Below are positions 23,735 to 31,800 of a stretch of DNA of 54,487 bases, in pieces. The notes under the pieces are model-generated. The model was not told where the DNA came from. It made no database searches and saw only the letters and a list, made by a program, of their open reading frames with translations. The number at the start of each line of letters is the position of its first letter. Within the stretch, counting starts at the first letter, position 1. The DNA is taken from assembly GCF_002382885.1 (NCBI RefSeq), contig NZ_NWVL01000056.1, positions 1-54,487 of the forward strand. The letters are read 5' to 3'. The DNA is from Streptomyces sp. WZ.A104. Its GTDB lineage: Bacteria > Actinomycetota > Actinomycetes > Streptomycetales > Streptomycetaceae. A program made the position numbers and the translations under genes.

Positions 23735-23995
23735 CTATGACGGGCGGATCGTCGTGCCGCACCAGCGGGTGGTGACATAGGCGCGCTTGCCGGCTCCCAC
23801 GCATTTGGTGGTGAGGTCGCCGAAGCCGTCGGGCATGTTGAAGACCTCGGCCGGGGTGTTGTCCCCCGAGCGCCCCTGGACCGGCGCGTCCCCTTTGCCG
23901 CGCTCGTCGTTGTACTGCTGGGAACAGCCGCTGACCAGGCCGATGGCCGCGATCACCAGAATCACGCGCCGAAACGCAGGGGACATGCCGTGCAT
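23735..23995 (-). CDS. Small secreted lipoprotein
   Basis: An 86-residue protein with a lipoprotein signal peptide: basic start (FRRV), hydrophobic ILVIAAIGL and lipobox LVSGC, so Cys24 is the probable lipidation site. The mature part is short, contains two further Cys (TKCVGAG, TRWCGTT) that could pair, and matches no domain I know. The ATG at 23995 has GAGAGG upstream. Confidence 0.65.
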   Translation of the reverse strand: MHGMSPAFRRVILVIAAIGLVSGCSQQYNDERGKGDAPVQGRSGDNTPAEVFNMPDGFGDLTTKCVGAGKRAYVTTRWCGTTIRPS

Positions 23996-24118
23996 CGTCG
24001 ATCCTCTCGGACAGGGAACGGGCGGGGTGGAAGCGGGGGCGAGGGGAGCGGGTCGGTGCCGCGGGCGGAAGCGGGGGCGGCGCTGAAGCGCCGTGCACGG
24101 GAGACCTCATGGGGGCGT

Positions 24119-25228
24119 TCAGCCGAGGGTGGCTTCCGGTGGGATGTGGAGGGTGAAGGGGCAGGAGTCGTAGGGCCGACCGTTGATCTGGAGTTGTACG
24201 CGGTGCGCGCCCGGGTGGTGTCGACGTGTGCTGAGTGGCCGGAGCGGGTGGCGGCGGACGCCCGAGCGGCGCTCGCCGGGGAGGAGGTCGCGACTGGTGA
24301 GTTTGAAGACCTTGGGGGAGAGGCTGCCGTTCGCCTTTCGGTAGTGGACGACGTAGTCGATGACGAGTCGCGCGGTACGGGGCCCGGTGTTGGTCACCTC
24401 GTAGCCGAAGACCAGGTCCTCGCCCAGTTGCACGTGGGGTGTGCGGACGTCGGGGCCGACGACCCGGACACGGACGTCGGGGTCGTGGCCGAGGAGGGCC
24501 AGCGCGTCACGGTCGCCGGCCTTGACGAGGGTGCGCAGGCCGTGCCGGACCAGGGCCGGTGTGGTGGGTGCGGGCTCGGCGAGCCAGCGGGCGGCGGTGG
24601 TGACGGCCGTGCCGGGGTGGTCGTGGCTGATGTCGTTGAGGTGGTTGGCCACTGAGCGCCTGACGTACTCGCTCGGGTCTCGGTACAGCGCGTCCAGGAT
24701 GGGCAGGGCCGGGGTGGGATCGGCGACGAACGCGGTCAGCCGGGACGCCCAGGGGAGGCGCGGGCGGGTGCCCTCGCTCGCCAGGCGCCGTACGTGCGGA
24801 TCGGGGTGACGGGTCCACAGCATCGCCCGTTCCAGGGCCCGTGGCGGATCGGCGCTGAGGAAGGGGCGTACCGCCATCTCCGCGGTGAGCAGCGGAGTGA
24901 GGGTGGCGAGCAGATCGAGACCCGGCTCGAACACGTCGGACGCCAGGGCGCGTTCGGTGACGGCTGCGTTGACGGGGAAGGTCATCCAGCCGGTGAATTC
25001 GGGTTGGCGCAGGGCCGCGTGGACGACGTCGGCGAAGGCGGGGTAGGCGTCCGGAAGGTCGGCGAGGACGGCTTCCTTCACGGCGGTGACGCGCCGACTG
25101 AACGCCAGGTCCTCGAGCAGGGCTCCGCAGCCGCGGAGGGCAGTCGCCGGTGCGGCGCCTCCTGCCGCCATGACGGAGGCCAGCAGGTCCGTGGTGCGAG
25201 GGTTGATCAGTTCGTCGGCCGTGGGCAC
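24119..25228 (-). CDS. HEAT-repeat protein of the DNA alkylation repair (AlkC/AlkD-like) superfamily
   Basis: A 369-residue, mostly helical protein. The N-terminal 270 residues form HEAT-like repeats, for example LWTRHPDPHVRRLASEGTRP and ALYRDPSEYVRRSVANHLND, as in AlkC/AlkD 3-methyladenine glycosylases. A C-terminal immunoglobulin-like beta domain follows (GYEVTNTGPRTARLVIDYVV, STRRHHPGAHRVQLQINGR), which is a feature of the AlkC-type subfamily. It would excise alkylated bases from DNA. The GTG at 25228 follows GAGAAGGGA and gives the family-like start; in-frame sequence upstream is Arg/Pro-rich filler. Confidence 0.8.
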   Translation of the reverse strand: MPTADELINPRTTDLLASVMAAGGAAPATALRGCGALLEDLAFSRRVTAVKEAVLADLPDAYPAFADVVHAALRQPEFTGWMTFPVNAAVTERALASDVFEPGLDLLATLTPLLTAEMAVRPFLSADPPRALERAMLWTRHPDPHVRRLASEGTRPRLPWASRLTAFVADPTPALPILDALYRDPSEYVRRSVANHLNDISHDHPGTAVTTAARWLAEPAPTTPALVRHGLRTLVKAGDRDALALLGHDPDVRVRVVGPDVRTPHVQLGEDLVFGYEVTNTGPRTARLVIDYVVHYRKANGSLSPKVFKLTSRDLLPGERRSGVRRHPLRPLSTRRHHPGAHRVQLQINGRPYDSCPFTLHIPPEATLG

Positions 25229-25308
25229 GACTGTCCCTTCTCCTCGGTGCCGTACCGGGCGGCGTGCTCGCCCTGCGCGGTCGGGCGCGCCGCCCGGTAC
25301 CGGCACGG

Positions 25309-25608
25309 CTACGGCTGGGCGCTGTGCAGTACTTCGGCGTGCCGCATCTCGTGGACCTCTCCGATCAGGCTGAAGAACTCCCCGGCGGCCGGGTCTGCGG
25401 GCATCTCCTCCGCCGCGCGGGCGGCTGCCTCCGGCGAGGCCCAGAGGATGAGGTCGAGCAGGGAGCCGTCCTCGTATCGGGCGAGGTGCGCGCCGAGGAA
25501 GTCGGACCCGTACCGCTCACGCAGAAGGGTGATCAGCTTGGCGCGGTGGGCGGTCAGCCGCTCGGGGTCGGCGCAGGCGAAGCGGACGTACTCGATCGTC
25601 GTGCTCAT
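25309..25608 (-). CDS. Antibiotic biosynthesis monooxygenase (ABM)-fold protein
   Basis: A 99-residue ferredoxin-like protein: TTIEYVRFACADPERLTAHR, the loop DFLGAHLARYEDGSLLDLIL and WASPEAAARAAEEM. ABM-domain proteins are small cofactor-free oxygenases or heme-binding proteins. It is transcribed divergently from a CGNR zinc-finger regulator with two tandem inverted repeats in the 104-bp spacer, so it is probably that regulator's target. Confidence 0.8.
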   Translation of the reverse strand: MSTTIEYVRFACADPERLTAHRAKLITLLRERYGSDFLGAHLARYEDGSLLDLILWASPEAAARAAEEMPADPAAGEFFSLIGEVHEMRHAEVLHSAQP

Positions 25609-25626
25609 GGGATCCCTTTCCTATCG

Positions 25627-25693
25627 ACTCACGGATTTATACCTCTAAATCCGTGAGTGGAAGCTATCACGGATTCGGCACAGGGAATCCGTG
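25627..25693. promoter_or_regulatory. Two tandem inverted-repeat operators between ABM and CGNR genes
   Basis: Site 1: perfect 13-bp arms 25627-25639 and 25646-25658 with a 6-bp centre. Site 2: perfect 8-bp arms 25668-25675 and 25686-25693 (CACGGATT with AATCCGTG), 10-bp centre. All four half sites share the word CACGGATT or its complement, pointing to one dimeric regulator, most simply the CGNR protein. Confidence 0.7.
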
Positions 25694-25712
25694 GGTCCGG
25701 TAGGTTGATGAC

Positions 25713-26258
25713 ATGTCCCTCAAGAACCTGCGCGAGATGCCGTGGATCGGCGAGCGGCCGGTCCTCGACGTGGCCAACACCGTCGTCGTCGGAGCCGGTC
25801 ACGCGGGTGGCGACGTCGACCTGCTGGCAGAACCGGAACTTCTGGCGTCCTGGCGGGAGAAGGCGTGCGACCGGGAGCTGGCCGACCTCCCCCTGGAGGA
25901 CCTCGCGGAGCTGCGCGTCCCGGTCAGGGCAGCGCTGGACGCGGCGGCGCGGCAGGCCCCGCTGCCGGGGCTGGCGAGGGTGCGACTGAACGCGCTGGCC
26001 GCGCGGGCCCCCGTGACCTTCCGGGTCGACGACGCCGGTCACCTCGCGGAGCGGGAGGCCGGCGGGCCCGTCGCGGCGACGGTCGCCCGGCAGGCGCTCG
26101 TGCTGGCCGCCGGGCCGGAGCGGGCGCGCTTGCGGCGCTGCCCCGCGCCGAGCTGCGGGATGTTCTTCCTCGCGCGCAGACGGGATCAGGCGTGGTGTTC
26201 GATCGGCTGCGGCAACCGGGCGCGCGCCGCGCGCCGCAGCGAGCAGCGCGCGGACTGA
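25713..26258 (+). CDS. CGNR zinc-finger (ABATE-type) transcriptional regulator
   Basis: A 181-residue protein with an N-terminal ABATE domain (MPWIGERPVLDVANTVVVG, residues about 8-135) and a C-terminal CGNR zinc finger RRCPAPSCGMFFLARRRDQA with WCSIGCGNRARAARR (four Cys). The family is regarded as stress-responsive DNA-binding regulators. The nearby tandem inverted repeats and the divergent ABM gene form a self-contained switch. Confidence 0.9.
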   Translation: MSLKNLREMPWIGERPVLDVANTVVVGAGHAGGDVDLLAEPELLASWREKACDRELADLPLEDLAELRVPVRAALDAAARQAPLPGLARVRLNALAARAPVTFRVDDAGHLAEREAGGPVAATVARQALVLAAGPERARLRRCPAPSCGMFFLARRRDQAWCSIGCGNRARAARRSEQRAD

Positions 26259-26688
26259 ACCCGGCCCTTCCCTTCGTCGGCCGTCGCGAGTCCCGCCTCC
26301 CGCAGGTTCCGGGCGAGTTGTCCGGTCCACGAGCCGAAGGTCGCGACGGCATCCGGATCAACATCGTCAACGCCCCGGACGGAGGCTGGGGCATGGGAGG
26401 CCACGCCTGCACCGGGGAGCGTCTGGGGGAAGCCATCACCCAGGCGGCCGCCGCGGGCGGGGCGCACGCCTGACCAACCCGCCGGCGCTCCGGCGACCTG
26501 AGATCTACGAATGAGGAACCTCGGGCCGTCAGAGGTGAGCGGAGCCCGGCGTCGATGAAGGCCGGCGGGCGCACCTTCCTCCCTGCCGGAACTCATCCGG
26601 GTGGTGGACACGGTTGCGTGCCCCGTGTGCTACTGCCTACGCCTCGACGCCGGGCGGGTCGCGCGTCGACGATCTTGAGGGAGGAACG
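26259..26688. other. 430-bp spacer with unassigned coding-like stretches
   Basis: No intact gene is supported here. The plus strand has a short open stretch reading RINIVNAPDGGWGMGGHACT (about 26350-26415) and the minus strand VDPDAVATFGSWTGQLARNL (about 26365-26280); either may be a remnant, but I recognise neither. Confidence 0.3.
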
Positions 26689-27849
26689 GTGAGGGTTTCA
26701 CGTCTGCGGCACATCCCGGGGATCGGGGTGGACGTGATCGGTGACGCGGCGGACGCCGCCAAGGATCCCGACATGCTTCGTCTGGAGAATCTGGACACCG
26801 ATCTGCGTCCGCCCAGGATCGCGCTCGAGGTCACCCGGACCGCCGTGGAGGACGACGCCGCCAACAGCTATCTGCCGTTCCAGGGGCATCGAGGGCTGCG
26901 GGAGGCCGCCGCCACCCATGTTTCCCGGCTGTCCGGGGTCCACTACGATCCGGCCACCGAATGCGTGAGCGCCGCCGGAGGGCTCAACGCGCTGCTGAAC
27001 GTGCTCCTGGCCACGGTGGAGCCCGGTCAGGAGGTTGTCGTCTGCGACCCGGTGTACGCGGGGTTGGTCAACCGCATTCGGCTGGTGGGAGGAGTTCCCC
27101 GCCACGTGCCGTGCACCCCCACCCCCGGGGGCTGGCAGGTCGATCCGGAAGAGCTCGCCGCAGCGGTGGGACCCGGCACCGCTGCGGTGCTGGCCATGAC
27201 ACCGGCCATGCCGACCGGTGCCCTGCTTGGCCCGAGTCACTGGAAGGCTCTCGCTCCTGTTCTGGAGAGGCATGACTGCTGGCTGATCCACAACGCGGCG
27301 ATGGAACGCATCCTGTTCGACGGCAACCGCCCGGCGCATCCGGCCGCGCACCCCGCTCTCGCGGAACGGACCATCACCGTCGGCTCGGCGTCCAAGGAGC
27401 TGCGCCTGATCGGCTGGCGGGTGGGGTGGGTCGTGGGTCCGTCCCGGATCATCTCCGACATCGCACTGGTGGGGATGACCAATGTCGTGTGTCAAGTGGG
27501 AATCGCCCAACAGGCCGTCGCCGCAGCGCTCGACGCCTCCGACGCCGACGAGGACGTCGCCGCGGCCACACGCGTCTGGGAGCGGCGCCGGAGCATCGTG
27601 ATCCGGCAGCTCGACGGCTACCCGCTCGTACGACCGCACGGCGGCTGGTCCCTCCTGCTCGACACCGCCGCGCTGGGACTGGCTCCGGGTGAGGCGTCCG
27701 AGCGTCTGTTCCGCCGCGGGCGGGTCGCCGCGACACCGATGACGGGGTGGGGCCCCAGTGGCGACAGGTATCTGCGGCTGGTCTTCGCCAACGAACCCAC
27801 CGACCGCCTCGCTGATCTGCGCGAACGCTTCCGTGCGGCCTTCGGATGA
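26689..27849 (+). CDS. PLP-dependent aminotransferase class I/II with atypical active site
   Basis: A 386-residue fold-type I PLP enzyme. The PLP lysine is in VGSASKELRLIGWRVGWVVG and the substrate carboxylate-binding Arg is in RYLRLVFANEP. However, three usually invariant residues appear changed. The NPxNPTG motif is TPAMPTG (Asn to Met). The Asp that pairs with the pyridine nitrogen, in the usual D-E/A-x-Y segment, reads HNAAMER (Asp to Asn, Tyr to Met). So it may not be a normal aminotransferase; a lyase, cyclase or racemase-like reaction or loss of function is possible. The GTG at 26689 has a strong GGGAGG site 6-7 bases upstream. It stands alone as a transcription unit. Confidence 0.82.
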   Translation: MRVSRLRHIPGIGVDVIGDAADAAKDPDMLRLENLDTDLRPPRIALEVTRTAVEDDAANSYLPFQGHRGLREAAATHVSRLSGVHYDPATECVSAAGGLNALLNVLLATVEPGQEVVVCDPVYAGLVNRIRLVGGVPRHVPCTPTPGGWQVDPEELAAAVGPGTAAVLAMTPAMPTGALLGPSHWKALAPVLERHDCWLIHNAAMERILFDGNRPAHPAAHPALAERTITVGSASKELRLIGWRVGWVVGPSRIISDIALVGMTNVVCQVGIAQQAVAAALDASDADEDVAAATRVWERRRSIVIRQLDGYPLVRPHGGWSLLLDTAALGLAPGEASERLFRRGRVAATPMTGWGPSGDRYLRLVFANEPTDRLADLRERFRAAFG

Positions 27850-27930
27850 CCGTCATGTCAGCCTCAGGTCGCACACGGTCGCGACCTGGGCTTGATGTGG
27901 GGAAGGCAGTCGTGCACCCAGCATGACCGT

Positions 27931-29385
27931 GTGACCGAAACACCGCCGGGACTGTACGTGTCCCTTCTGGAAACCGTGCTTGTGGTAGGTGCCGTCGCGC
28001 TTGTGACGGCCCGCTGGCTCCCCCGACGGATGCGCCGGCCGGCCGCGATCGGTGCCGGAGTCGTGGTCCTGTTGTCCGGTGTGGCGCTGGTGTGGGGTTC
28101 GCTGCGGTGGCAGATGGTGCCCGTCCTGGCCGGCACCGCACTCGTCCTGCCGTTCGCCGTCGCGGCCGAGCTGCGAGTGCGCGGCGGGCGGCCGCCGCGC
28201 AGGGCTCGATGGTGGGCGGCTTTGCCGGCGTCGCTGGTGTGTCTGTGTCTGATCGCGGTCGGCCCGGCCGCCGCCTGGGTTTTGCCCGTGCCGGAGTTCC
28301 CGGCGCCGTCCGGCCCCTTCGCCGTGGGCACCAGCGTGGTGCAGTGGACCGACGCCAACCGTCCCGAGGACGCCACCCCCGACGAGGACGACCGGCGCAC
28401 TGTCGTCGTGCAGTTGTGGTACCCGGCGCAAAAGAGCCCGGAGGATGCGCGGCGTGCCGCCTACCTCGGGCGCACGGACCGCGAGGCGGGGACCGTCTCC
28501 GACGCCCTCGCCGACTACGTCGGCATACCCGGGTTCCTGCTCGACGGCCTGCCCCGCGCCCGTACCCATGCGGTGGTCGACGCGCCGGTGGCCGACGGCA
28601 AGGGACGCTTCCCGGTCGTGCTGTTCTCCCCGGGTCTGGGCGGCGTACGTACCCAGAATTCGGCGTGGGCGCAGGAACTGGCCAGCCACGGCTACGTCGT
28701 CGCGGCCCTCGACCATCCCTACGACTCGGCCGCCGTCGTCCTCGCCGACGGCCGGACCATCCGCACGAAGGTCACCGCCTCGGGTGATGACGACCGTGAC
28801 GAGGAGCTGGCGGTCGGGTGGACCGCAGTCCGGGCAGCCGACCTGGGCTTCGTCCTCAGTCAGTTGGACCGTGTAGCGCGAGGCGAGATCCCGGGGCCGG
28901 TGAGCGGGCGCATGGACACCGGACGGGTCGCCGTTGCCGGTCACTCCCTCGGCGGAGGAGCCGCCCTGCAGGCAGCTCGCCAGGACGATCGGTTCGACGC
29001 CGTCATCGACCTGGACGGCTTTCCGCACGACCCCGCCCCGACACGTTTCCCGCAACCGGTGCTGGCGTTGACCCAGGACGTCAGCCGGGACATCGACCCG
29101 GACTACCTCCCCCGCCTCACCCATGTGCTCAGCTTGAGCGGCGCGACCAGTTACCGGCTCACCGTCCCAGGCGCGGCCCATCTCACGTTCACGGACGCTC
29201 CGCTCTACATGCCCCCGGTGGAGTCGATCGTGGGATCACGAGGCCGTACCGATGGACCGCGCGTCACCGCCGCCGCATCCCTGGCCTTCCTCAACGCCAC
29301 GCTGCGCGAGCAGCCGGATGACCTGGCCGCCGTTCTGCGCGCTCACGGTGTTCTCACCGTCCACTCCCCGCGCGGCAGTGGCTGA
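27931..29385 (+). CDS. Membrane-anchored alpha/beta hydrolase (PAF-acetylhydrolase-like lipase)
   Basis: A 484-residue protein with four N-terminal transmembrane helices (residues about 10-125, for example VSLLETVLVVGAVALVTA) and a C-terminal alpha/beta hydrolase domain. The nucleophile elbow is GHSLGGGAALQAA, the oxyanion-type segment VVLFSPGLGGVRTQNSAWA, a possible acid residue lies in DLDGFPH, and the His is in GAAHLTFTD. It is similar to bacterial platelet-activating-factor acetylhydrolase-like esterases; the substrate is unknown. The GTG at 27931 is the most plausible start; an upstream in-frame ATG would add unrelated residues. Confidence 0.82.
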   Translation: MTETPPGLYVSLLETVLVVGAVALVTARWLPRRMRRPAAIGAGVVVLLSGVALVWGSLRWQMVPVLAGTALVLPFAVAAELRVRGGRPPRRARWWAALPASLVCLCLIAVGPAAAWVLPVPEFPAPSGPFAVGTSVVQWTDANRPEDATPDEDDRRTVVVQLWYPAQKSPEDARRAAYLGRTDREAGTVSDALADYVGIPGFLLDGLPRARTHAVVDAPVADGKGRFPVVLFSPGLGGVRTQNSAWAQELASHGYVVAALDHPYDSAAVVLADGRTIRTKVTASGDDDRDEELAVGWTAVRAADLGFVLSQLDRVARGEIPGPVSGRMDTGRVAVAGHSLGGGAALQAARQDDRFDAVIDLDGFPHDPAPTRFPQPVLALTQDVSRDIDPDYLPRLTHVLSLSGATSYRLTVPGAAHLTFTDAPLYMPPVESIVGSRGRTDGPRVTAAASLAFLNATLREQPDDLAAVLRAHGVLTVHSPRGSG

Positions 29386-29477
29386 GGAAGGTGTGCGGCC
29401 CGCCCGCTGCCGCAGGCGCCCGGGCGGCCGGTCCGTGCGACCGTCGCAGCAGGGGTGCGGTCCGCCGGTCGTTGATT

Positions 29478-29650
29478 CACACGGCCTTGGGCAGGTTCGG
29501 GGGCTGGAGGCAGAGGCCGAAGGATGGGGGTGCGCCACGTACATCTGGGCGAGAGTGGCGGCCCGCTGTCGGTGGGCGAGGTCGGCGGTGCCGAAATGGA
29601 TGCCGACCGGGATGTATGGATGCCGGTGAAGTGGTGCGGGGTGCGATGCG
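29478..29650 (-). pseudogene. Possible frameshifted transposase/integrase C-terminal remnant
   Basis: In two minus-strand frames the sequence reads IPVGIHFGTADLAHRQRAAT then LAQMYVAHP, and after a frame change FGLCLQPPNLPKAV. The AHP...PPxLP pattern resembles C-termini of IS3/IS481-like transposases, but the match is from memory and weak. It lies beside repeat copy C. The rest of 29386-29830 and 29975-30158 holds no gene. Confidence 0.25.
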
Positions 29651-29830
29651 GGAACCATGTCCGGAGTGAACGAGGACGGGCTTGTGCAGGGGCGTGGTCT
29701 TGGCAGCATGCCCCGCTCTGACCGGAGGGACGGGCTGCGGCCATGACGCTCTGTGCCCCCGCACGCAGGCCAGTCGGCCGAGAAATGGCCTCTGACCTGG
29801 AACTTTCCGAGATCAGCTCAGTCCGACACC

Positions 29831-29954
29831 TTTCCGATGACCCAGCATGTCGAGTGCGTCGCGATCCTGGAGCCGGTGGCAAAGGGCGCCTGACCTGCAG
29901 GTTTGTCGATGCGCATTATGTGCACTGTGGGCGTTACGGGCGATATCTTGACGC
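29831..29954 (+). repeat. Direct repeat copy C: displaced methyltransferase 3' end plus TGACGC tract (right boundary)
   Basis: This 124-bp block corresponds to 9243-9367. It encodes FPMTQHVECVAILEPVAKGA followed by TGA (29891-29893), a diverged copy of the methyltransferase C-terminus (FPMTHHVECVAILEPAEKGR). Its 3' tract ends in the identical GCGATATCTTGACGC (29940-29954). TGACGC boxes follow at 29960 and 29969. Nothing homologous to the gene lies upstream of TTTCCGATGAC at 29831, so the fragment is an orphaned gene end. Confidence 0.8.
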
Positions 29955-30012
29955 TGAAATGACGCTCGTGACGCTCGTCCCAAGTGGATCCTGATGGGAT
30001 CTCAGCGAGGGA

Positions 30013-30057
30013 AAGCCGCTTCCCGAACCAGGTGGGACCTGCTTCGGGAAGCGGCTT
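30013..30057 (+). terminator. Intrinsic terminator hairpin
   Basis: Perfect 15-bp arms (30013-30027 and 30043-30057) with a 15-base loop, 120 bp after the orphan methyltransferase 3' end. It probably was the terminator of that gene before integration, and now ends transcription leaving the accessory region. Confidence 0.75.
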
Positions 30058-30158
30058 GGATTGTGCGCTGGGCGAAGGTCAGCGCGGAGTGGGTGTCGGG
30101 CCTGCAACGGCCCAACGTGCGGAGCGGGGTTGTCCACGGGGTGGCTACTAGCGGGTTG

Positions 30159-30623
30159 TCATGAGCTACGCGCGCTGCGTGCGAGCCAGGGAGTGAGAGT
30201 GGTGTCCGCGATCAGTTCCTTGTAGGTCTCGTCGCCGGGGAGGGGGACGATGAGCCACTGGCCCGGGGGGAAGAACCGGCCCTTCGTGTGGGCGAGTCCG
30301 CCGTACACGGAGCGGAGGAACGCCGGGACGGAGTCCCGGGGCACGTCGTGGAACTCGACGTGATCCACGGTGATTTTCGCATCGTCCTCGGGAAAGACCC
30401 GGACGCTCACGGCGGGGGAGCCGGCCAGTTCGACGAATGCCTCGTGCGGCAATGAGCCGTCGGGGTCGAGGGTCTCGAAGACGCCCGCCGAGGTGCGGCG
30501 TGACGTCTGGTCGGCGCCGATGTCGTCGGTGACGGTCATCGCCAGGCGGTAGTCGTCCGCAATCTTGCGAATCGCGGTGACGGCGGCCTCGGTGGTCGGC
30601 AGGTGGGGGTGTTCCATGGTCAC
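30159..30623 (-). CDS. Hypothetical protein, 154 aa
   Basis: An acidic soluble protein (EHPHLPTTEAAVTAIRKIAD, VDHVEFHDVPRDSVPAFLRS, GRFFPPGQWLIVPLPGDETY). I recognise no domain, although similar proteins occur in Streptomyces. The GTG at 30623 has GAGG seven bases upstream; an ATG two codons later is the alternative. It is last in a same-strand series HAD, CutC, HIT and this gene, with 28 bp separating it from the HIT gene, so it is probably in that operon. Confidence 0.65.
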   Translation of the reverse strand: MTMEHPHLPTTEAAVTAIRKIADDYRLAMTVTDDIGADQTSRRTSAGVFETLDPDGSLPHEAFVELAGSPAVSVRVFPEDDAKITVDHVEFHDVPRDSVPAFLRSVYGGLAHTKGRFFPPGQWLIVPLPGDETYKELIADTTLTPWLARSARSS

Positions 30624-30651
30624 GATTCTTCCTCACTGGGGGTGGGCCGCG

Positions 30652-31089
30652 TCATATGGGCGCGTCGTCGCCGGTCTGCCTCAGAACGCGTTGGCGGGTC
30701 CGTGCCAGAGCGGCGGGGTGGGCGCGTTCCGCGTGCCAGGGCCGGTGCAGGTGGTCGGACTCGCACCGGGGCACGAGGTGGACGTGGAGGTGGAAGACGT
30801 CCTGCCAGCCCGCCGGACGGTTGGCCTGGAACAGTGTCATGCCGTCCGGGGTGAACACGCCGTCGAGGAGCGCGGCCATGCGGTGCGCGGTGCGCATCAC
30901 AGCCGCCGCGTCGTCCTCGGCAATGGCCCAGATGTCGGTGGCGTGGACCTTGGGGATGACGAGGGTGTGCCCTTCCATCACCGCGGTGTTGTCGAGGAAG
31001 GCGACGGTCGACTCGTCCTCGAACAGGATCTCGGCGTGGAGCCGGCCGGTGACGATGGCACAGAACTCGCAGGTTGTCTCAGAGGTCAT
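30652..31089 (-). CDS. HIT family nucleotide hydrolase/transferase
   Basis: A 145-residue histidine-triad protein. CEFCAIVTGRLHAEILFEDE carries the CxxC zinc-type start, EGHTLVIPKVHATDIWAI follows, and the catalytic triad is HLHVHLVP. Such enzymes hydrolyse or transfer nucleotides from nucleoside phosphoramidates or dinucleoside polyphosphates. Its start overlaps the cutC stop by 11 bp, so the genes are co-translated. Adjacent genes (HAD, CutC, and upstream dCTP-deaminase-like proteins) make a nucleotide-related side pathway conceivable. Confidence 0.9.
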   Translation of the reverse strand: MTSETTCEFCAIVTGRLHAEILFEDESTVAFLDNTAVMEGHTLVIPKVHATDIWAIAEDDAAAVMRTAHRMAALLDGVFTPDGMTLFQANRPAGWQDVFHLHVHLVPRCESDHLHRPWHAERAHPAALARTRQRVLRQTGDDAPI

Positions 31090-31795
31090 CGCGGTCAGGC
31101 TGTCCCGGGTCGGTCTCGATGAGCTGCCGCCACCGTCGCACGGCGGCCCGGTCGATCGGCGTGTCCCAGCCGCCGTGGCGCACGGACGTGCCGACGTGGA
31201 AGGTGTCGAGGCCGTGGGCGCGCAGGATCGGTACGTGGCGTGTCATCAGGCCGCCACCGGCCATGACGTTCACCTCATAGCCGCGCTCGCCCTGCCGGCC
31301 GGCTTCCGCGGTCAGGACGTCCAGTCCGCGCTCGACGCCGGGGACGGAGCCCGCCGTCAGTACGGTGTCCAGGCCCGGCAGTCCGTGGAGGGCGCGGCGC
31401 AGGGCGTCACGGTCGCTCGCGTGGTCCAGGGCGCGGTGGAACGTCCAGCGACAGCCCGGCACCGACGCGAGGAGGGCGGTCACCGAGGGCAGGTCCAGAG
31501 TTCCCTCCGGGGTGAGGAAGCCGAGTACGAAGGCATCGGCTCCCGCCGCCCGGAGTGCCGAGGCCGCTTCGCCGAGCCGGTCCAGGTCGGTCGGCTGGAA
31601 TCCGTTGCTGTCCCGCAGCATGATCCGCAGGGGGACCGTGACGGCCTCGCGCACGCGGAGGAAGTCGGGCAATGAGGGGGTCAGGCCGTCGGAGGCCATG
31701 TCCGTGGCCAGTTCCAGGCGGTTGGCGCCGCCCGCCACGGCGTCCATGGCCTCCTGCGCGGAGGTGACGACCACTTCCAGGATGGGTTCCGTCAT
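31079..31795 (-). CDS. cutC: CutC family TIM-barrel protein
   Basis: A 238-residue CutC protein: LEVVVTSAQEAMDAVAGGAN followed by RLELATDMASDGLTPS, PLRIMLRD, GADAFVLGFLTPEG, WTFHRALDHA, VLTAGSVPG and NVMAGGGL are family landmarks. CutC was named for copper homeostasis but its biochemical function is unsettled; the barrel resembles phosphosugar-handling enzymes. The start lies 5 bp after the HAD gene's stop and its end overlaps the HIT gene, so all three are one unit. Confidence 0.9.
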   Translation of the reverse strand: MTEPILEVVVTSAQEAMDAVAGGANRLELATDMASDGLTPSLPDFLRVREAVTVPLRIMLRDSNGFQPTDLDRLGEAASALRAAGADAFVLGFLTPEGTLDLPSVTALLASVPGCRWTFHRALDHASDRDALRRALHGLPGLDTVLTAGSVPGVERGLDVLTAEAGRQGERGYEVNVMAGGGLMTRHVPILRAHGLDTFHVGTSVRHGGWDTPIDRAAVRRWRQLIETDPGQPDRDDL

Positions 31796-31800
31796 GATCC

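Noticed and set aside
26280..26475. Coding-like stretches on both strands between the CGNR and PLP enzyme genes
   Set aside because: Neither has a plausible start and ribosome site together with a recognisable domain, so no gene is called.
29440..29800. Intact insertion sequence beside repeat copy C
   Set aside because: Only a weak, frameshifted transposase-like C-terminal signal is visible; no terminal inverted repeats or catalytic domain were found.
9306..30158. Integrase, excisionase, relaxase or phage structural genes that would prove a mobile island
   Set aside because: None was found; mobility is inferred only from the repeated gene ends and boundary tracts.
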